Assembly (NCBI RefSeq): GCF_001659985.1 | Contig: NZ_LYCS01000001.1 | Location: 558,001 to 622,000, forward strand | DNA from: Oceanobacillus sp. Castelsardo | Lineage (GTDB): Bacteria; Bacillota; Bacilli; Bacillales; Amphibacillaceae | Direction: 5' to 3' | DNA length: 64,000 nucleotides | In this document: piece by piece, positions 29,601 through 37,004 of the stretch | Layout: every line of letters begins with the position of its first letter | How positions within the stretch are numbered: the stretch's first letter is position 1 | Translations under genes and position numbers: made by a program | Notes under the pieces: generated by a model | Databases searched by the model: none | What the model was told of the DNA's origin: nothing | What the model saw: the letters and a program-made list of their open reading frames with translations, nothing else

Positions 29601-30259
29601 TCTTTTAGCTTCGTGTAATTTTTAGCCTTTTCGGCTTGTTCCCCTAAAGGCCCTTTCTGTTGTTCAATTTCATGAATAATATCTTCCACACGATTTAAAT
29701 TCTCTTGAGTCTCAGCTAATTTATATTCTGCTTTTTTCTTTCTCTGTTTATATTTCAAGACTCCGGCAGCCTCTTCAAAAATCGTTCGTCTTTCTTCCGC
29801 TTTGGAACTTAAAATTTCCTCTACTTTTCCTTGACTAATAATTGAAAAGGCATCACGGCCAAGACCGGAATCCATAAATAAATCTATAATATCTTTTAAA
29901 CGACATGATTGTTTATTAATATAAAATTCACTATCACCAGATCGATATACTCTTCTTGTCACACTTACTTCATCGTAATCTAATGGCAATGAATGACTTT
30001 GATTGTCCAAAACTAATGTTACTTCAGCTACATTTAACGGTTTTCTTGAATCACTACCTTGGAAAATAATATCTTCCATTTTGGATCCACGTAACGATTT
30101 TGCTGATTGTTCTCCAAGCACCCATCTGATTGCATCTGTTATATTGCTTTTACCACTACCGTTGGGACCAACGACAGCAGTAACACCTGGAACAAAATCA
30201 ACACTGATACGTTCAGCGAATGATTTGAATCCAACACTTTCTAACCGTTTTAAATACAT
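26693..30259 (-). CDS. smc: Chromosome segregation protein SMC
   Basis: Condensin ATPase that compacts and separates chromosomes with ScpA/ScpB. It has about 1188 residues. The head has Walker A AVVGPNGSGKSNITDAIRW near the N-terminus and, at the C-terminus, the signature LLSGGERSLTAIALLFAIL and FCILDEVEAALDEANV. Two long coiled coils flank a hinge at mid-length (GRATFLPLESI, TLDGDVVNPGGSMSGGA). The frame runs to 30313, but I start at the ATG at 30259 (MYLKRLESVGFKSF), which has GGAG 7 nt upstream and matches B. subtilis SMC. It is cut off from rnc by the inserted cassette. Confidence 0.97.
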   Translation of the reverse strand: MYLKRLESVGFKSFAERISVDFVPGVTAVVGPNGSGKSNITDAIRWVLGEQSAKSLRGSKMEDIIFQGSDSRKPLNVAEVTLVLDNQSHSLPLDYDEVSVTRRVYRSGDSEFYINKQSCRLKDIIDLFMDSGLGRDAFSIISQGKVEEILSSKAEERRTIFEEAAGVLKYKQRKKKAEYKLAETQENLNRVEDIIHEIEQQKGPLGEQAEKAKNYTKLKEELKQEEISLLITEIEKLHNEWKTLLDIINEERNEEITIKTSIQQKESKIEKQRLHMDKLDSDIEKRQDELLQTSELLEKFDGKKQLFNERSKHFDENKQKLERLKEETAEIIRNLEHELLDEQKKLTNLLDSRKKTKQQIQELQEKLAISEESISEQIEGLKSDYIEILNNQAAIRNEKQSMKQQKQQISGKKDRQASRNKDLLRQREELTLEKEVVESKLIQQEKLWTKTKEEASGMKLKLEEEKNLYQESQKKLYQGYQYIEKLKSKKEMLEEMREDFQGFFHGVKAVLKARGQKKLENIHGAVIELIDVPKDFITAIETVLGGQAQHIVVQDDLAARNAIQWLKQTNNGRATFLPLESIQERFITNDVLSQVNKHPGFIGIAANLVQAEPLYHRAVNHLMGHVIISKTLKDANEIAKVIQRRFRVVTLDGDVVNPGGSMSGGALKKTNQSLFSRDKDIKELNEKINQFQQKITLFEQKMANQKEKVSNVETQFKNNEESLVQEQQSLQKLQSYCKELELKLDSLNSNLSIYDQDHKQYIEESERLEKRDKELTKKLHDIKHELEEIQKKMDRLSEEETQLRDSREVMQQELHQFQISLAELVERVRNQKEKVNSIETRLAESNNLLVSYKNDLNNLYEMAYIEETEEEIDQKLELNREKKEELTNLIQKRRLHRSQLTQIIQDEERELKEENKRHQAFVQMIQQKEVQANRIDVDLENRLTHLQTEYTITFEKASKLYEKVTDMEKSIALVTQIKTKIERLGMVNLGAIDEYDRISERYEFLTGQRNDLVEAKDTLYSVISEMDEEMIKRFDDTFSKIKEEFVVVFKQLFGGGHAELKLTDPKHLLDTGVEIIAQPPGKKLQNLGLLSGGERSLTAIALLFAILRARPVPFCILDEVEAALDEANVARFAKYIKLYSENTQFIVITHRKGTMEEADVLYGVSMQESGVSRLVSVRLEDTKELINT

Positions 30260-30295
30260 TTTCATTCTCCTATATCTAAAAAAGAACCATTTTCG

Positions 30296-30344
30296 TTCTT
30301 TCACAAAAGTCATTGGTTTTTTACCGCATTTATTTTACCATAAA
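30296..30344. repeat. Left copy of the ~49-bp direct repeat flanking the aconitase cassette
   Basis: Aligns without gaps to 36520-36568 with about 41 of 49 positions identical (shared words TTCTTTCA, AAAAGT, ATTGG, CGCATTTAT, CATAAA). It lies just upstream of smc. On the plus strand it keeps a degraded version of the promoter-like pattern seen in the right copy but reads into no gene. Confidence 0.7.
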
Positions 30345-30420
30345 CATATGAAATAGGCATATTTGTATTGTACTCTAATACCATTATTTAGAACATATAA
30401 AACAAAAATTCATTATTCCC

Positions 30421-30456
30421 TTAAAACAAAGGGAGCCTCTCGTATTTCGAGAGGCC
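30421..30456 (-). terminator. Rho-independent terminator after the dehydrogenase gene
   Basis: An 8-bp perfect stem GCCTCTCG/CGAGAGGC with a 5-nt loop, followed on the minus strand by TCCCTTTGTTTT. It lies about 65 bp past the dehydrogenase stop and insulates smc from the cassette. Confidence 0.75.
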
Positions 30457-30521
30457 ATTTAAACATTCAATATTGATTTTAGTGGTTTTATGGAGATAAA
30501 AGTAGAAATAGGGGTTTATCC

Positions 30522-31595
30522 CTACCGTCCCTCAATCTCATTTATAACGGCTTCAGTAAAAGAAGCCGTTGATTCTTTTCCAGTCAAGTCAACTGTCTTT
30601 ATTCCTTTTGACATAACACTAAATATACTTTGCTCTACCCGATTAGCAATTTCAATTAATCTGTCATCTTGATGATGACTAGCAAGCCATTGAAGCAACA
30701 TTACCGTTGATAGTATTATTCCGACAGGGTTGGCTTTATTTTGACCAGCTATATTTGGGGCCGATCCATGAGCAGCTTGAGCCATGACCTGATGATTATT
30801 TGTATTGATAGAAGGTGCCAATCCTAAACTTCCTGCAAGTTCTCCTGCTAAATCCGATAAAATATCTCCAAACATATTCTCCGTTACAATAACATCAAAG
30901 TGATGAATATTTCTTACAAGGTGCATCGTCATTGCATCGATATGGAAATCATCCACCTGAACATCCGGATAATCTTTAGCAACCTCTAAACAAATATCTT
31001 TAAACATACCTGTTCCAAGCTTAATAACATTAGCTTTATGTACAATCGTTACTTTTTTTCTTCTACTCATTGCCACTTCGAAGGCTGCTTTTGCAATTCT
31101 TGTAATAGCTTTTCTTGTGAAGACTCCAGTAGACACAGCAACATCCGGCGTTATTTGCCACTCACCAACTCCTAAATACATATTCCGATCCGGATAAAAA
31201 CCCTCCGTATTTTCTCGATAAATAACAAGGTCTGCATTTTCTACCAGACCCTTTACACCTGGTAGAGATTTTGTAGGTCTAATATTCGCATACAAATCAA
31301 AAGTATGACGCAATTCTCCACTCGGGTTTCTTATCTCTTTAAATTTATCGGGATAAGAAGCCGAGTCATGGGGCCCCATAATCCAACCATCAAGCTTAGC
31401 TAATGCTTCTTTTGTCGTTGATGGTACCGGGTGATCCAGTTTATCAATAGCCTCCCAGCCAATTGGGAGATTTTTAAAGTCCAAAATGTTGAAATTTAAC
31501 CGTTCGCAAGCTGCTATAACTATCTCAACAGTTGACTTTACAATTTCCGGGCCAATTCCATCACCATATAGAACACCAATTTTATACTGATTCAT
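30522..31595 (-). CDS. Isocitrate/isopropylmalate-family NAD(P)-dependent beta-decarboxylating dehydrogenase
   Basis: Expected to oxidise a 2-hydroxy acid carrying a beta-carboxylate and decarboxylate the product. In the 357-residue protein the catalytic Tyr134, Lys187 and metal-binding Asp220, Asp244 and Asp248 are present, and the cofactor loop HGSAPNIAG is at 276-284. The substrate-helix motif is RENTEGFYPDRNM (127-139), unlike LeuB (ELTGG) and classical Icd; it is nearer the homoisocitrate/tartrate dehydrogenase type. The substrate cannot be assigned. I start at the ATG at 31595; a TTG two codons earlier is possible. It is the last gene of the cassette, closed by a terminator. Confidence 0.85.
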   Translation of the reverse strand: MNQYKIGVLYGDGIGPEIVKSTVEIVIAACERLNFNILDFKNLPIGWEAIDKLDHPVPSTTKEALAKLDGWIMGPHDSASYPDKFKEIRNPSGELRHTFDLYANIRPTKSLPGVKGLVENADLVIYRENTEGFYPDRNMYLGVGEWQITPDVAVSTGVFTRKAITRIAKAAFEVAMSRRKKVTIVHKANVIKLGTGMFKDICLEVAKDYPDVQVDDFHIDAMTMHLVRNIHHFDVIVTENMFGDILSDLAGELAGSLGLAPSINTNNHQVMAQAAHGSAPNIAGQNKANPVGIILSTVMLLQWLASHHQDDRLIEIANRVEQSIFSVMSKGIKTVDLTGKESTASFTEAVINEIEGR

Positions 31596-31661
31596 TCTCA
31601 ATCTACTCCTTTTGCAGATTATCTTACCAATAAAAAAGTGTTGCCAAAATAGCGATAAGCG

Positions 31662-31745
31662 TTAAGAACGCACTTGAACTAGACCAATGATATATTGATC
31701 TTTTTTAACGAATAACTTTAATTCCTCAACGTAATTAATAGTCAT
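31662..31745 (-). CDS. Possible 27-residue ORF, perhaps a frameshifted small membrane protein
   Basis: The ATG overlaps the stop of the upstream lysR gene (ATGA) and has AAGGGAG 7 nt upstream, so initiation looks real. The frame gives 27 residues (MTINYVEELKLFVKKDQYII...). Moving one base back after the A6 run near codon 15 opens a frame to a stop at 31624, giving about 40 residues that end in a hydrophobic helix (SAFLTLIAILATLFYW). That suggests a one-base loss in an A7 run, a sequencing error or frameshifting. No family was recognised. Confidence 0.35.
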   Translation of the reverse strand: MTINYVEELKLFVKKDQYIIGLVQVRS

Positions 31746-32623
31746 TTTACTGCTCCCTTCGATTCACTTTCATATTTTTTTACAAATTCAACAAATTTGG
31801 ATACAATCTTTGTATCTAATAAGGTTTCCGAATAATACATCCAAGTATTGGTATCAATAGGCTTTTTATGCTTATCAAACAAATCAACTCTATTAATATT
31901 CTTGTGACCTTCCAGCATAGAAGCAGGTAATATCCCATATCCCAGCCCCTTAATCACCATCTCTTTGCACGCTTCCATACTGTCAACCATCATTCCAACA
32001 GTTGGCGGTGTATCGTAATGGTCATTCCACCATGTTTCAATCAGCGAATGGATAACCATTCCTGTCTGATAATCAATTCTTGGCTGTGAGGAAAGCGTCG
32101 ATAATTTAATCTCACTACTGGAAAACAAGCACATTGGATCCTTAAATAATAAATATTTACTACCAGCCCAGTCATAATCACCTCTAATAAAGCCAATATG
32201 AATATTCTCAGTATTTATGAGTTGGGAAATTTCTTTACCCAAGCCACTTTGAATTTTAAATTCTACTTCTGGATATACAGTTTTGAAATTTCGCAAAATA
32301 GACGGGAGATGATATTTAGCAAAATGATTGCTAACACCGATATTTAATTTACCTTTCATATGCTCATTCATCGTAGCAGTATTCTCTTTAATTCTATTGA
32401 GTTTCAAGTCAATCTCCCTTGCTTTTTGGGCTAGATATTCTCCCTCTCTCGTAAATACAATCCCTCTGCTTTTTCTTTCATAAATTTTTATATGAAACTC
32501 TTTTTCTATCTTTTTCACTTTCTTTGTGAGAGAAGGCTGAGATATAAAAAATTTTTCAGCTGTTTGTGTAACATTTTTATTTGTATATAAAGTTTTAATT
32601 ATTTTCCAATCCGTATCATCCAA
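31742..32623 (-). CDS. LysR-family transcriptional regulator (distal, upstream of the dehydrogenase)
   Basis: 293 residues. The N-terminal winged helix has NVTQTAEKFFISQPSLTKKV; the C-terminal effector domain starts at KLNIGVSNHFAKYHLP. It is clearly paralogous to the other LysR of this cassette: shared FIRGDYDW/FVRGDYAW, KYLLF/KHLLF, PRI(D/E)Y, LI(E/D)TWW and KGLGYGILP/KGLGYAILP. It is 20 bp downstream of the aconitase gene, so it can be cotranscribed with it. The ligand is unknown; a citrate-like acid is a reasonable guess from context. Confidence 0.9.
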   Translation of the reverse strand: MDDTDWKIIKTLYTNKNVTQTAEKFFISQPSLTKKVKKIEKEFHIKIYERKSRGIVFTREGEYLAQKAREIDLKLNRIKENTATMNEHMKGKLNIGVSNHFAKYHLPSILRNFKTVYPEVEFKIQSGLGKEISQLINTENIHIGFIRGDYDWAGSKYLLFKDPMCLFSSSEIKLSTLSSQPRIDYQTGMVIHSLIETWWNDHYDTPPTVGMMVDSMEACKEMVIKGLGYGILPASMLEGHKNINRVDLFDKHKKPIDTNTWMYYSETLLDTKIVSKFVEFVKKYESESKGAVK

Positions 32624-32643
32624 GAAAAATCCCTCACTTTAGT

Positions 32644-35340
32644 TTAAACGGTTGTTTTATTAGCATATGTTTGTACAATAGTTGGCAATATCCCACCATT
32701 GGTGTAATAATCTACTTCCACTGCATTATCCAATCTAGCTATTGCCTCAAAATAAAAGGATTTGCCACTTTCCCGAATAGCCTTTATTTTAATTATTTTA
32801 CCTGGACACAAATTCTCTAATTGATCCTCGAAATAAAACGTTTCACCACCAGATAGATTTAAAGTCTCTTTATTCGTTCCTTTCTTAAATTGCAGTGGCA
32901 GTACTCCCATCCCTACTAAATTACTTCGATGGATTCTTTCAAAGCTTTCGGCAATTACTGTCTTAACCCCTAGCAGTAATGTCCCCTTGGCTGCCCAGTC
33001 TCGCGAACTTCCTGTCCCATATTCTTTTCCCGCAATGATTGTTAGGGGAGTACCAACCTGTTTATATCGTTCAGACGCCTCAAAAACTGTCATCGTCTCA
33101 TTCGTTGGAAAATATGTTGTGTATCCACCTTCCATATCTGGTACAATTTGATTTCTTAAGCGTACATTGGCAAAAGCTGCTCGGTGCATGACCTCAAAAT
33201 TTCCCCGTCTAGAAGGATACGAATTAAAATACCTTGGACTTACTTGATTCTCTTTTAGATAGTCTCCAGCAGGGCCGTGTGTCTTGATCCTTCCGGCTGG
33301 AGAAATATGGTCAGTTGTCACTGAATCACCCAGCATTAAAAGTGCTCTTGTTCCTTCCAGACAGGACTTATGAATTAATTCATTATCAATAAATGGAGGT
33401 TTTCTTATATAAGTTGATTTTGGATCCCATTTATATAATTGCCCATCAGCAATTTCCAGCTCATTCCAGTCATCGTTAAGTGAAAAAATGTTATCGTATC
33501 TCTTTTTAAACATCTCTGACTCTAGTGTACTCATGCGGACAGTCTCAATTTCCTTTGAAGTGGGCCAGATATCTCTTAGGTATACTGGTTCATTTTTATC
33601 ATCATAGCCCATCGGTTCGTTATGAAAATCAATATCTACTGTTCCTGCTAGTGCATATGCAACAACTAATGGCGGAGAAGCGAGATAATTCGCTTTAACT
33701 TTTGGATGGATTCTTCCTTCAAAGTTCCGATTACCTGATAATACCGAGGTAACGGTTAAGTTATTTTCGGTAACTACCTTATCTACGGAATCTAATAATT
33801 CTCCTGAGTTGCCAATACATGTCGCACAACCATAGCCTGCAATGTTGAACCCTAGTTGTTCCAAGTAGGCGAGTAGTCCTGACTTTTGCAAGTAATCGGT
33901 AACTACCTTGGATCCCGGAGTTAATGATGACTTCACATAGTTTGGCTTTTTAAGTTGCTTCTTAATGGCCTTTTTTGCCACAAGGCCTGCACCAATCATC
34001 ACGTTGGGGTTGGAAGTATTTGTACAGCTTGTAATTGCCGCAATAACAACACTACCTGCTTTTAATCGTTCCTCATTTACAATAACCTCTTTATTAACTT
34101 CATCCACTGTCAGCCCGTATCCACCATCTGAAATTCGTTTACGCAAACTTTTGGAAAAACTTTGCTTCATATCTGTCATATCCACTCGATCTTGAGGTCT
34201 TTTTGGGCCAGCTAAAGAGGTAACCACCGATGAAAGGTCCAGTTTTATCGTATCTGAATACGCGGCATTAATAGATTGTCCTTCATGAAACATAGTTTGT
34301 TTTTTATAGTAATTCTTGATTAAATTAATTTTATCTTCACTATGACCAATCATACGAAGATAATTCAGCGTTTCATAATCAACAGGGAAATAAGACATGG
34401 TCGCTCCAGATTCTGGTGCCATATTAGAAATGGTGGAACGATCAAATACGGTTAGCGACCCTACTCCTTCCCCGTAAAATTCAACGAACTTGCCAATAAC
34501 ATTTTTTTCCCTAAGCATATTTGTAACTGTAAGTGCTAGATCAGTTGCTGTAACACCTTCCGATAATGACCCTGTCAATTTAAAGCCAATTACTTCAGGA
34601 CTAACAAAATAAAGTGGATCGCCAAGCATGGCCGCTTCTGCTTCGATACCACCGACACCATAACCAACAATTCCTAAACCGTTAATCATTGTCGTATGAG
34701 AGTCTGCACCGACCAGGGAATCAGGAAATATGATGGTTTCATTATTTTTTTCTTCCACAACAGCTACTTTAGATAAATATTCTAAATTAATTTGATGCAT
34801 GATCCCCGATGAAGGTGGGAATACACGGAGATTTCTAAAATTAGACTGAGCCCACTTTAGAAATTGAAATCTTTCTCTATTTCTTTCAAATTCACGTTTT
34901 TCATTCATCATTCTTGCATTCTCAGTCCCAGCAAAATCTACCATTACGGAATGATCCACAACTAAGTCTACAGGTATTTTTGGATTCACTTTGCTTACGT
35001 CTTCCCCCAATTCATTCACTGCATCTCTTAATAACGCAAGGTCTACAATCGCTGGAATACCTGTCGTGTCATGTAATAAAACTCGATACGGCTTAAATGG
35101 CACTTCTTTTTTTGAATGTTTATTCGTAGCCCAGCTCACTAATTGATACACATGCTCTGCCGTAATTCTTTTACCGTCCGCATTCCTAAGTGCGGATTCT
35201 AAAATAACTTTGATACTATAAGGTAACTTTGATAAGTTTTCACCTGTTTCATTAGCCAGCTTTTTTAATGAATAGTAATGATAGTCTTTTCCATTAAACG
35301 TAAAGCTGTCTTTGCTGTTGGTAAATAGTTGTTCATTCAT
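32644..35340 (-). CDS. acnA: Aconitase-family hydratase (AcnA/IRP type)
   Basis: 898 residues with the full AcnA layout. The 4Fe-4S ligands are Cys439 (ITSCTNTSNP) and Cys505/Cys508 (GYGCATCIGNSG). Other hallmarks are VVDHSVMVD, GADSHTTMINGLG, GYGVGGIEAEAAMLG and the C-terminal swivel motifs GDSVTTDHISPAG and GKEYGTGSSRDWAAKG. It would isomerise citrate or a close analogue. B. subtilis has its citB elsewhere, so this may be a second aconitase, but the window cannot show whether another exists. It is flanked by LysR genes on both sides, with 148 bp between it and the upstream lysR. Confidence 0.92.
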   Translation of the reverse strand: MNEQLFTNSKDSFTFNGKDYHYYSLKKLANETGENLSKLPYSIKVILESALRNADGKRITAEHVYQLVSWATNKHSKKEVPFKPYRVLLHDTTGIPAIVDLALLRDAVNELGEDVSKVNPKIPVDLVVDHSVMVDFAGTENARMMNEKREFERNRERFQFLKWAQSNFRNLRVFPPSSGIMHQINLEYLSKVAVVEEKNNETIIFPDSLVGADSHTTMINGLGIVGYGVGGIEAEAAMLGDPLYFVSPEVIGFKLTGSLSEGVTATDLALTVTNMLREKNVIGKFVEFYGEGVGSLTVFDRSTISNMAPESGATMSYFPVDYETLNYLRMIGHSEDKINLIKNYYKKQTMFHEGQSINAAYSDTIKLDLSSVVTSLAGPKRPQDRVDMTDMKQSFSKSLRKRISDGGYGLTVDEVNKEVIVNEERLKAGSVVIAAITSCTNTSNPNVMIGAGLVAKKAIKKQLKKPNYVKSSLTPGSKVVTDYLQKSGLLAYLEQLGFNIAGYGCATCIGNSGELLDSVDKVVTENNLTVTSVLSGNRNFEGRIHPKVKANYLASPPLVVAYALAGTVDIDFHNEPMGYDDKNEPVYLRDIWPTSKEIETVRMSTLESEMFKKRYDNIFSLNDDWNELEIADGQLYKWDPKSTYIRKPPFIDNELIHKSCLEGTRALLMLGDSVTTDHISPAGRIKTHGPAGDYLKENQVSPRYFNSYPSRRGNFEVMHRAAFANVRLRNQIVPDMEGGYTTYFPTNETMTVFEASERYKQVGTPLTIIAGKEYGTGSSRDWAAKGTLLLGVKTVIAESFERIHRSNLVGMGVLPLQFKKGTNKETLNLSGGETFYFEDQLENLCPGKIIKIKAIRESGKSFYFEAIARLDNAVEVDYYTNGGILPTIVQTYANKTTV

Positions 35341-35488
35341 AAAAAGTTGACTCCTTTATACATTCCTTAAATTGGTTATTTTCAGTTTACTGCGAACGCT
35401 ACCATAAATGAAATATCGACTTTTTATAAATAAACATAAATAAAAGGAATAACATATATATTTAATTCCTTTTTTAAGGATTCAAGTA

Positions 35489-36361
35489 TTAAATTGGTTC
35501 CTGAAAATCGATTGTTTTGATAAAATCTACAAATGCCCTTACGATGTTAAGTTCAAATGACTCCTTTTTGTAAAGCATCCAGGAGGTACGCACAATTGGA
35601 ACATTATACTTATCTTTCAAATCTACCTTATAGAGATTGGGAATATCATAGACTACCAATTTAGGTAAAATAGCATATCCAAGGCCCTTCTTTAACATTT
35701 CTCTACATATATCTGTTTGTCCAACAACCATATTAATATAAGGTGCGTCTCTATAATTTTCCATCCACCACGTATCAATCAATTCTTTTAATTTATAATC
35801 CGTTTTATATTCAATTCTAGGTGTACTAGGAAGATCTTCTAAATTAATTTTATTCGTAGAAGCAACACATATTGGTTCCTCGAAAAGTAGATGCTTTTGA
35901 TCCTGCCAGGCATAATCCCCTCTGACAAAGCTAACGTGAACATCCTGATTCTGCATCATATGGAAGACATCACGGCTAAAACCACTAACAACGTTAAAAT
36001 TAACCATCGGATGTTTTTCTTTAAATTGCTGTAAAATCTGCGGGATTTTATATCTAGTCATAAAATTAGACACACCAATCTTTAATGTTCCAACAAGTGG
36101 TTCCTTCATATTGGATAAGAAACTCCTGATATCTTCCACTTGTTTTAAATAATCGACGGCTTGTTCCGCCAAATATTCTCCCTGTGGTGTTAACTGAGCC
36201 CCACGATTCATTCGATATACTATGTTTACGTTTAATTCTATTTCCATTTTTCTAATTCGTACCGTTACAGCTGGCTGTGTCATAAATAATTTTTTTGCTG
36301 CTTTTGAAATGTTACCCTCTTTTTTAATCATTGATAAAATTTCCCAGTCTTTTTGATCCAT
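35489..36361 (-). CDS. LysR-family transcriptional regulator (proximal, upstream of the aconitase gene)
   Basis: 290 residues. The winged helix has NISKAAKKLFMTQPAVTVRI, with the effector domain from LKIGVSNFMTRYKIP. It is paralogous to the second LysR in the cassette over its whole length. I use the ATG at 36361 (MDQKDWEIL), which has an AAGGGGGG site upstream and aligns with the MDDTDWKII start of its paralogue; the frame extends to 36445 but without support. It probably controls the adjacent hydratase gene. Confidence 0.9.
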   Translation of the reverse strand: MDQKDWEILSMIKKEGNISKAAKKLFMTQPAVTVRIRKMEIELNVNIVYRMNRGAQLTPQGEYLAEQAVDYLKQVEDIRSFLSNMKEPLVGTLKIGVSNFMTRYKIPQILQQFKEKHPMVNFNVVSGFSRDVFHMMQNQDVHVSFVRGDYAWQDQKHLLFEEPICVASTNKINLEDLPSTPRIEYKTDYKLKELIDTWWMENYRDAPYINMVVGQTDICREMLKKGLGYAILPKLVVYDIPNLYKVDLKDKYNVPIVRTSWMLYKKESFELNIVRAFVDFIKTIDFQEPI

Positions 36362-36519
36362 TATGTTGGCCCCCCTTGGAGAATGTGAAATTCTCCAACT
36401 CTTACGTTTTACACTGATTCCTAGAGTAAATGTAGCTAAACTCAAATAATTTTGCTACCTCAACAGAAAATTCAAATATATTAAGGTGAATTTTCGTATT
36501 TCATTTAAAAATTTTATGA

Positions 36520-36568
36520 TTCTTTCATAAAAGTAATTGGCTTTTTGTCGCATTTATCATATCATAAA
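36520..36568. repeat. Right copy of the ~49-bp direct repeat flanking the aconitase cassette
   Basis: Gap-free match to 30296-30344 (about 41 of 49). This copy contains the apparent promoter of the DUF1128 gene that follows on the plus strand. Confidence 0.7.
36537..36565 (+). promoter_or_regulatory. Candidate sigma-A promoter of the DUF1128 gene
   Basis: TTGGCT, 17 bp, TATCAT about 80 bp upstream of the gene. The corresponding positions in the left repeat copy read TTGGTT and TACCAT. Confidence 0.5.
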
Positions 36569-36642
36569 ATTAGTTACAAAAAGAAATATGGAGCCAGTAC
36601 ATAACGTGGATTAACAATTATATCCAAAATGGGGGATTGAAA

Positions 36643-36867
36643 ATGAGTTTAGATGTCGCATCACAAGAGAATCTTAAAATTCTTCTTGATGAATTAGCAG
36701 ATAAATTAAATGTAGTAAATCGAGGTTTATTAGATGCTGAGGATTATGATCTAAATAAATATGAGGATCTTAAACTAATGTACGATATTGTTAAAAAGAA
36801 AGGGAAACTCAGTACTTTAGAAACACAAGCATTTGTTGAAGAGTTAGGCTCTATTAGAAAGAAATAG
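36643..36867 (+). CDS. DUF1128 / UPF0435 family protein (YfkK-like)
   Basis: A 74-residue protein of unknown function, very like B. subtilis YfkK in pattern (NLKILLDELADKLNVVNRG, YEDLKLMYDIVKKKGKLS, EELGSIRKK). It is all-helical and soluble. The ATG at 36643 has GGGGG 7 nt upstream; an in-frame TTG two codons earlier is less likely. It is one of only three plus-strand genes in the window and converges on rnc, with a strong terminator between. In B. subtilis it is not at this locus. Confidence 0.9.
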   Translation: MSLDVASQENLKILLDELADKLNVVNRGLLDAEDYDLNKYEDLKLMYDIVKKKGKLSTLETQAFVEELGSIRKK

Positions 36868-36870
36868 CAG

Positions 36871-36902
36871 AAAAGCTGTTATTCACCAGAATAACAGCTT
36901 TT
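36871..36902. terminator. Bidirectional terminator between the DUF1128 gene and rnc
   Basis: A 14-bp perfect stem AAAAGCTGTTATTC/GAATAACAGCTTTT with a 4-nt loop, A-run on one side and T-run on the other, so it can work in both directions for the convergent genes. Confidence 0.88.
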
Positions 36903-36904
36903 AC

Positions 36905-37004
36905 ATAAGATAAAAAAATATAAAATTTAACTCATTAAATTTTGTCAAAGGCAAGGCCATGTCCAGCTTTAGAACAATGCCGTAGCGAGATCGCTTTTGT
37001 TCTA
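36905..37004 (-). repeat. Miniature family A element after rnc
   Basis: The AT-rich left part (ATAAGATAAAAAAATATAAA..., then GGCCATGTCCAGC) aligns with the left tails of the copies at 41.75 and 46.91 kb. The interior has shrunk to about 20 bp, closed by a different terminal stem AGAACAA/TTGTTCT (36971-36977 and 36997-37003). In gene sense it starts directly at the rnc stop codon. Confidence 0.6.

Noticed and set aside
31699-31706. Programmed -1 frameshift site in the tiny ORF
   Set aside because: The A-run is not in the phase of the X XXY YYZ slippery heptamer, so a lost base or sequencing error is more likely than programmed slippage.
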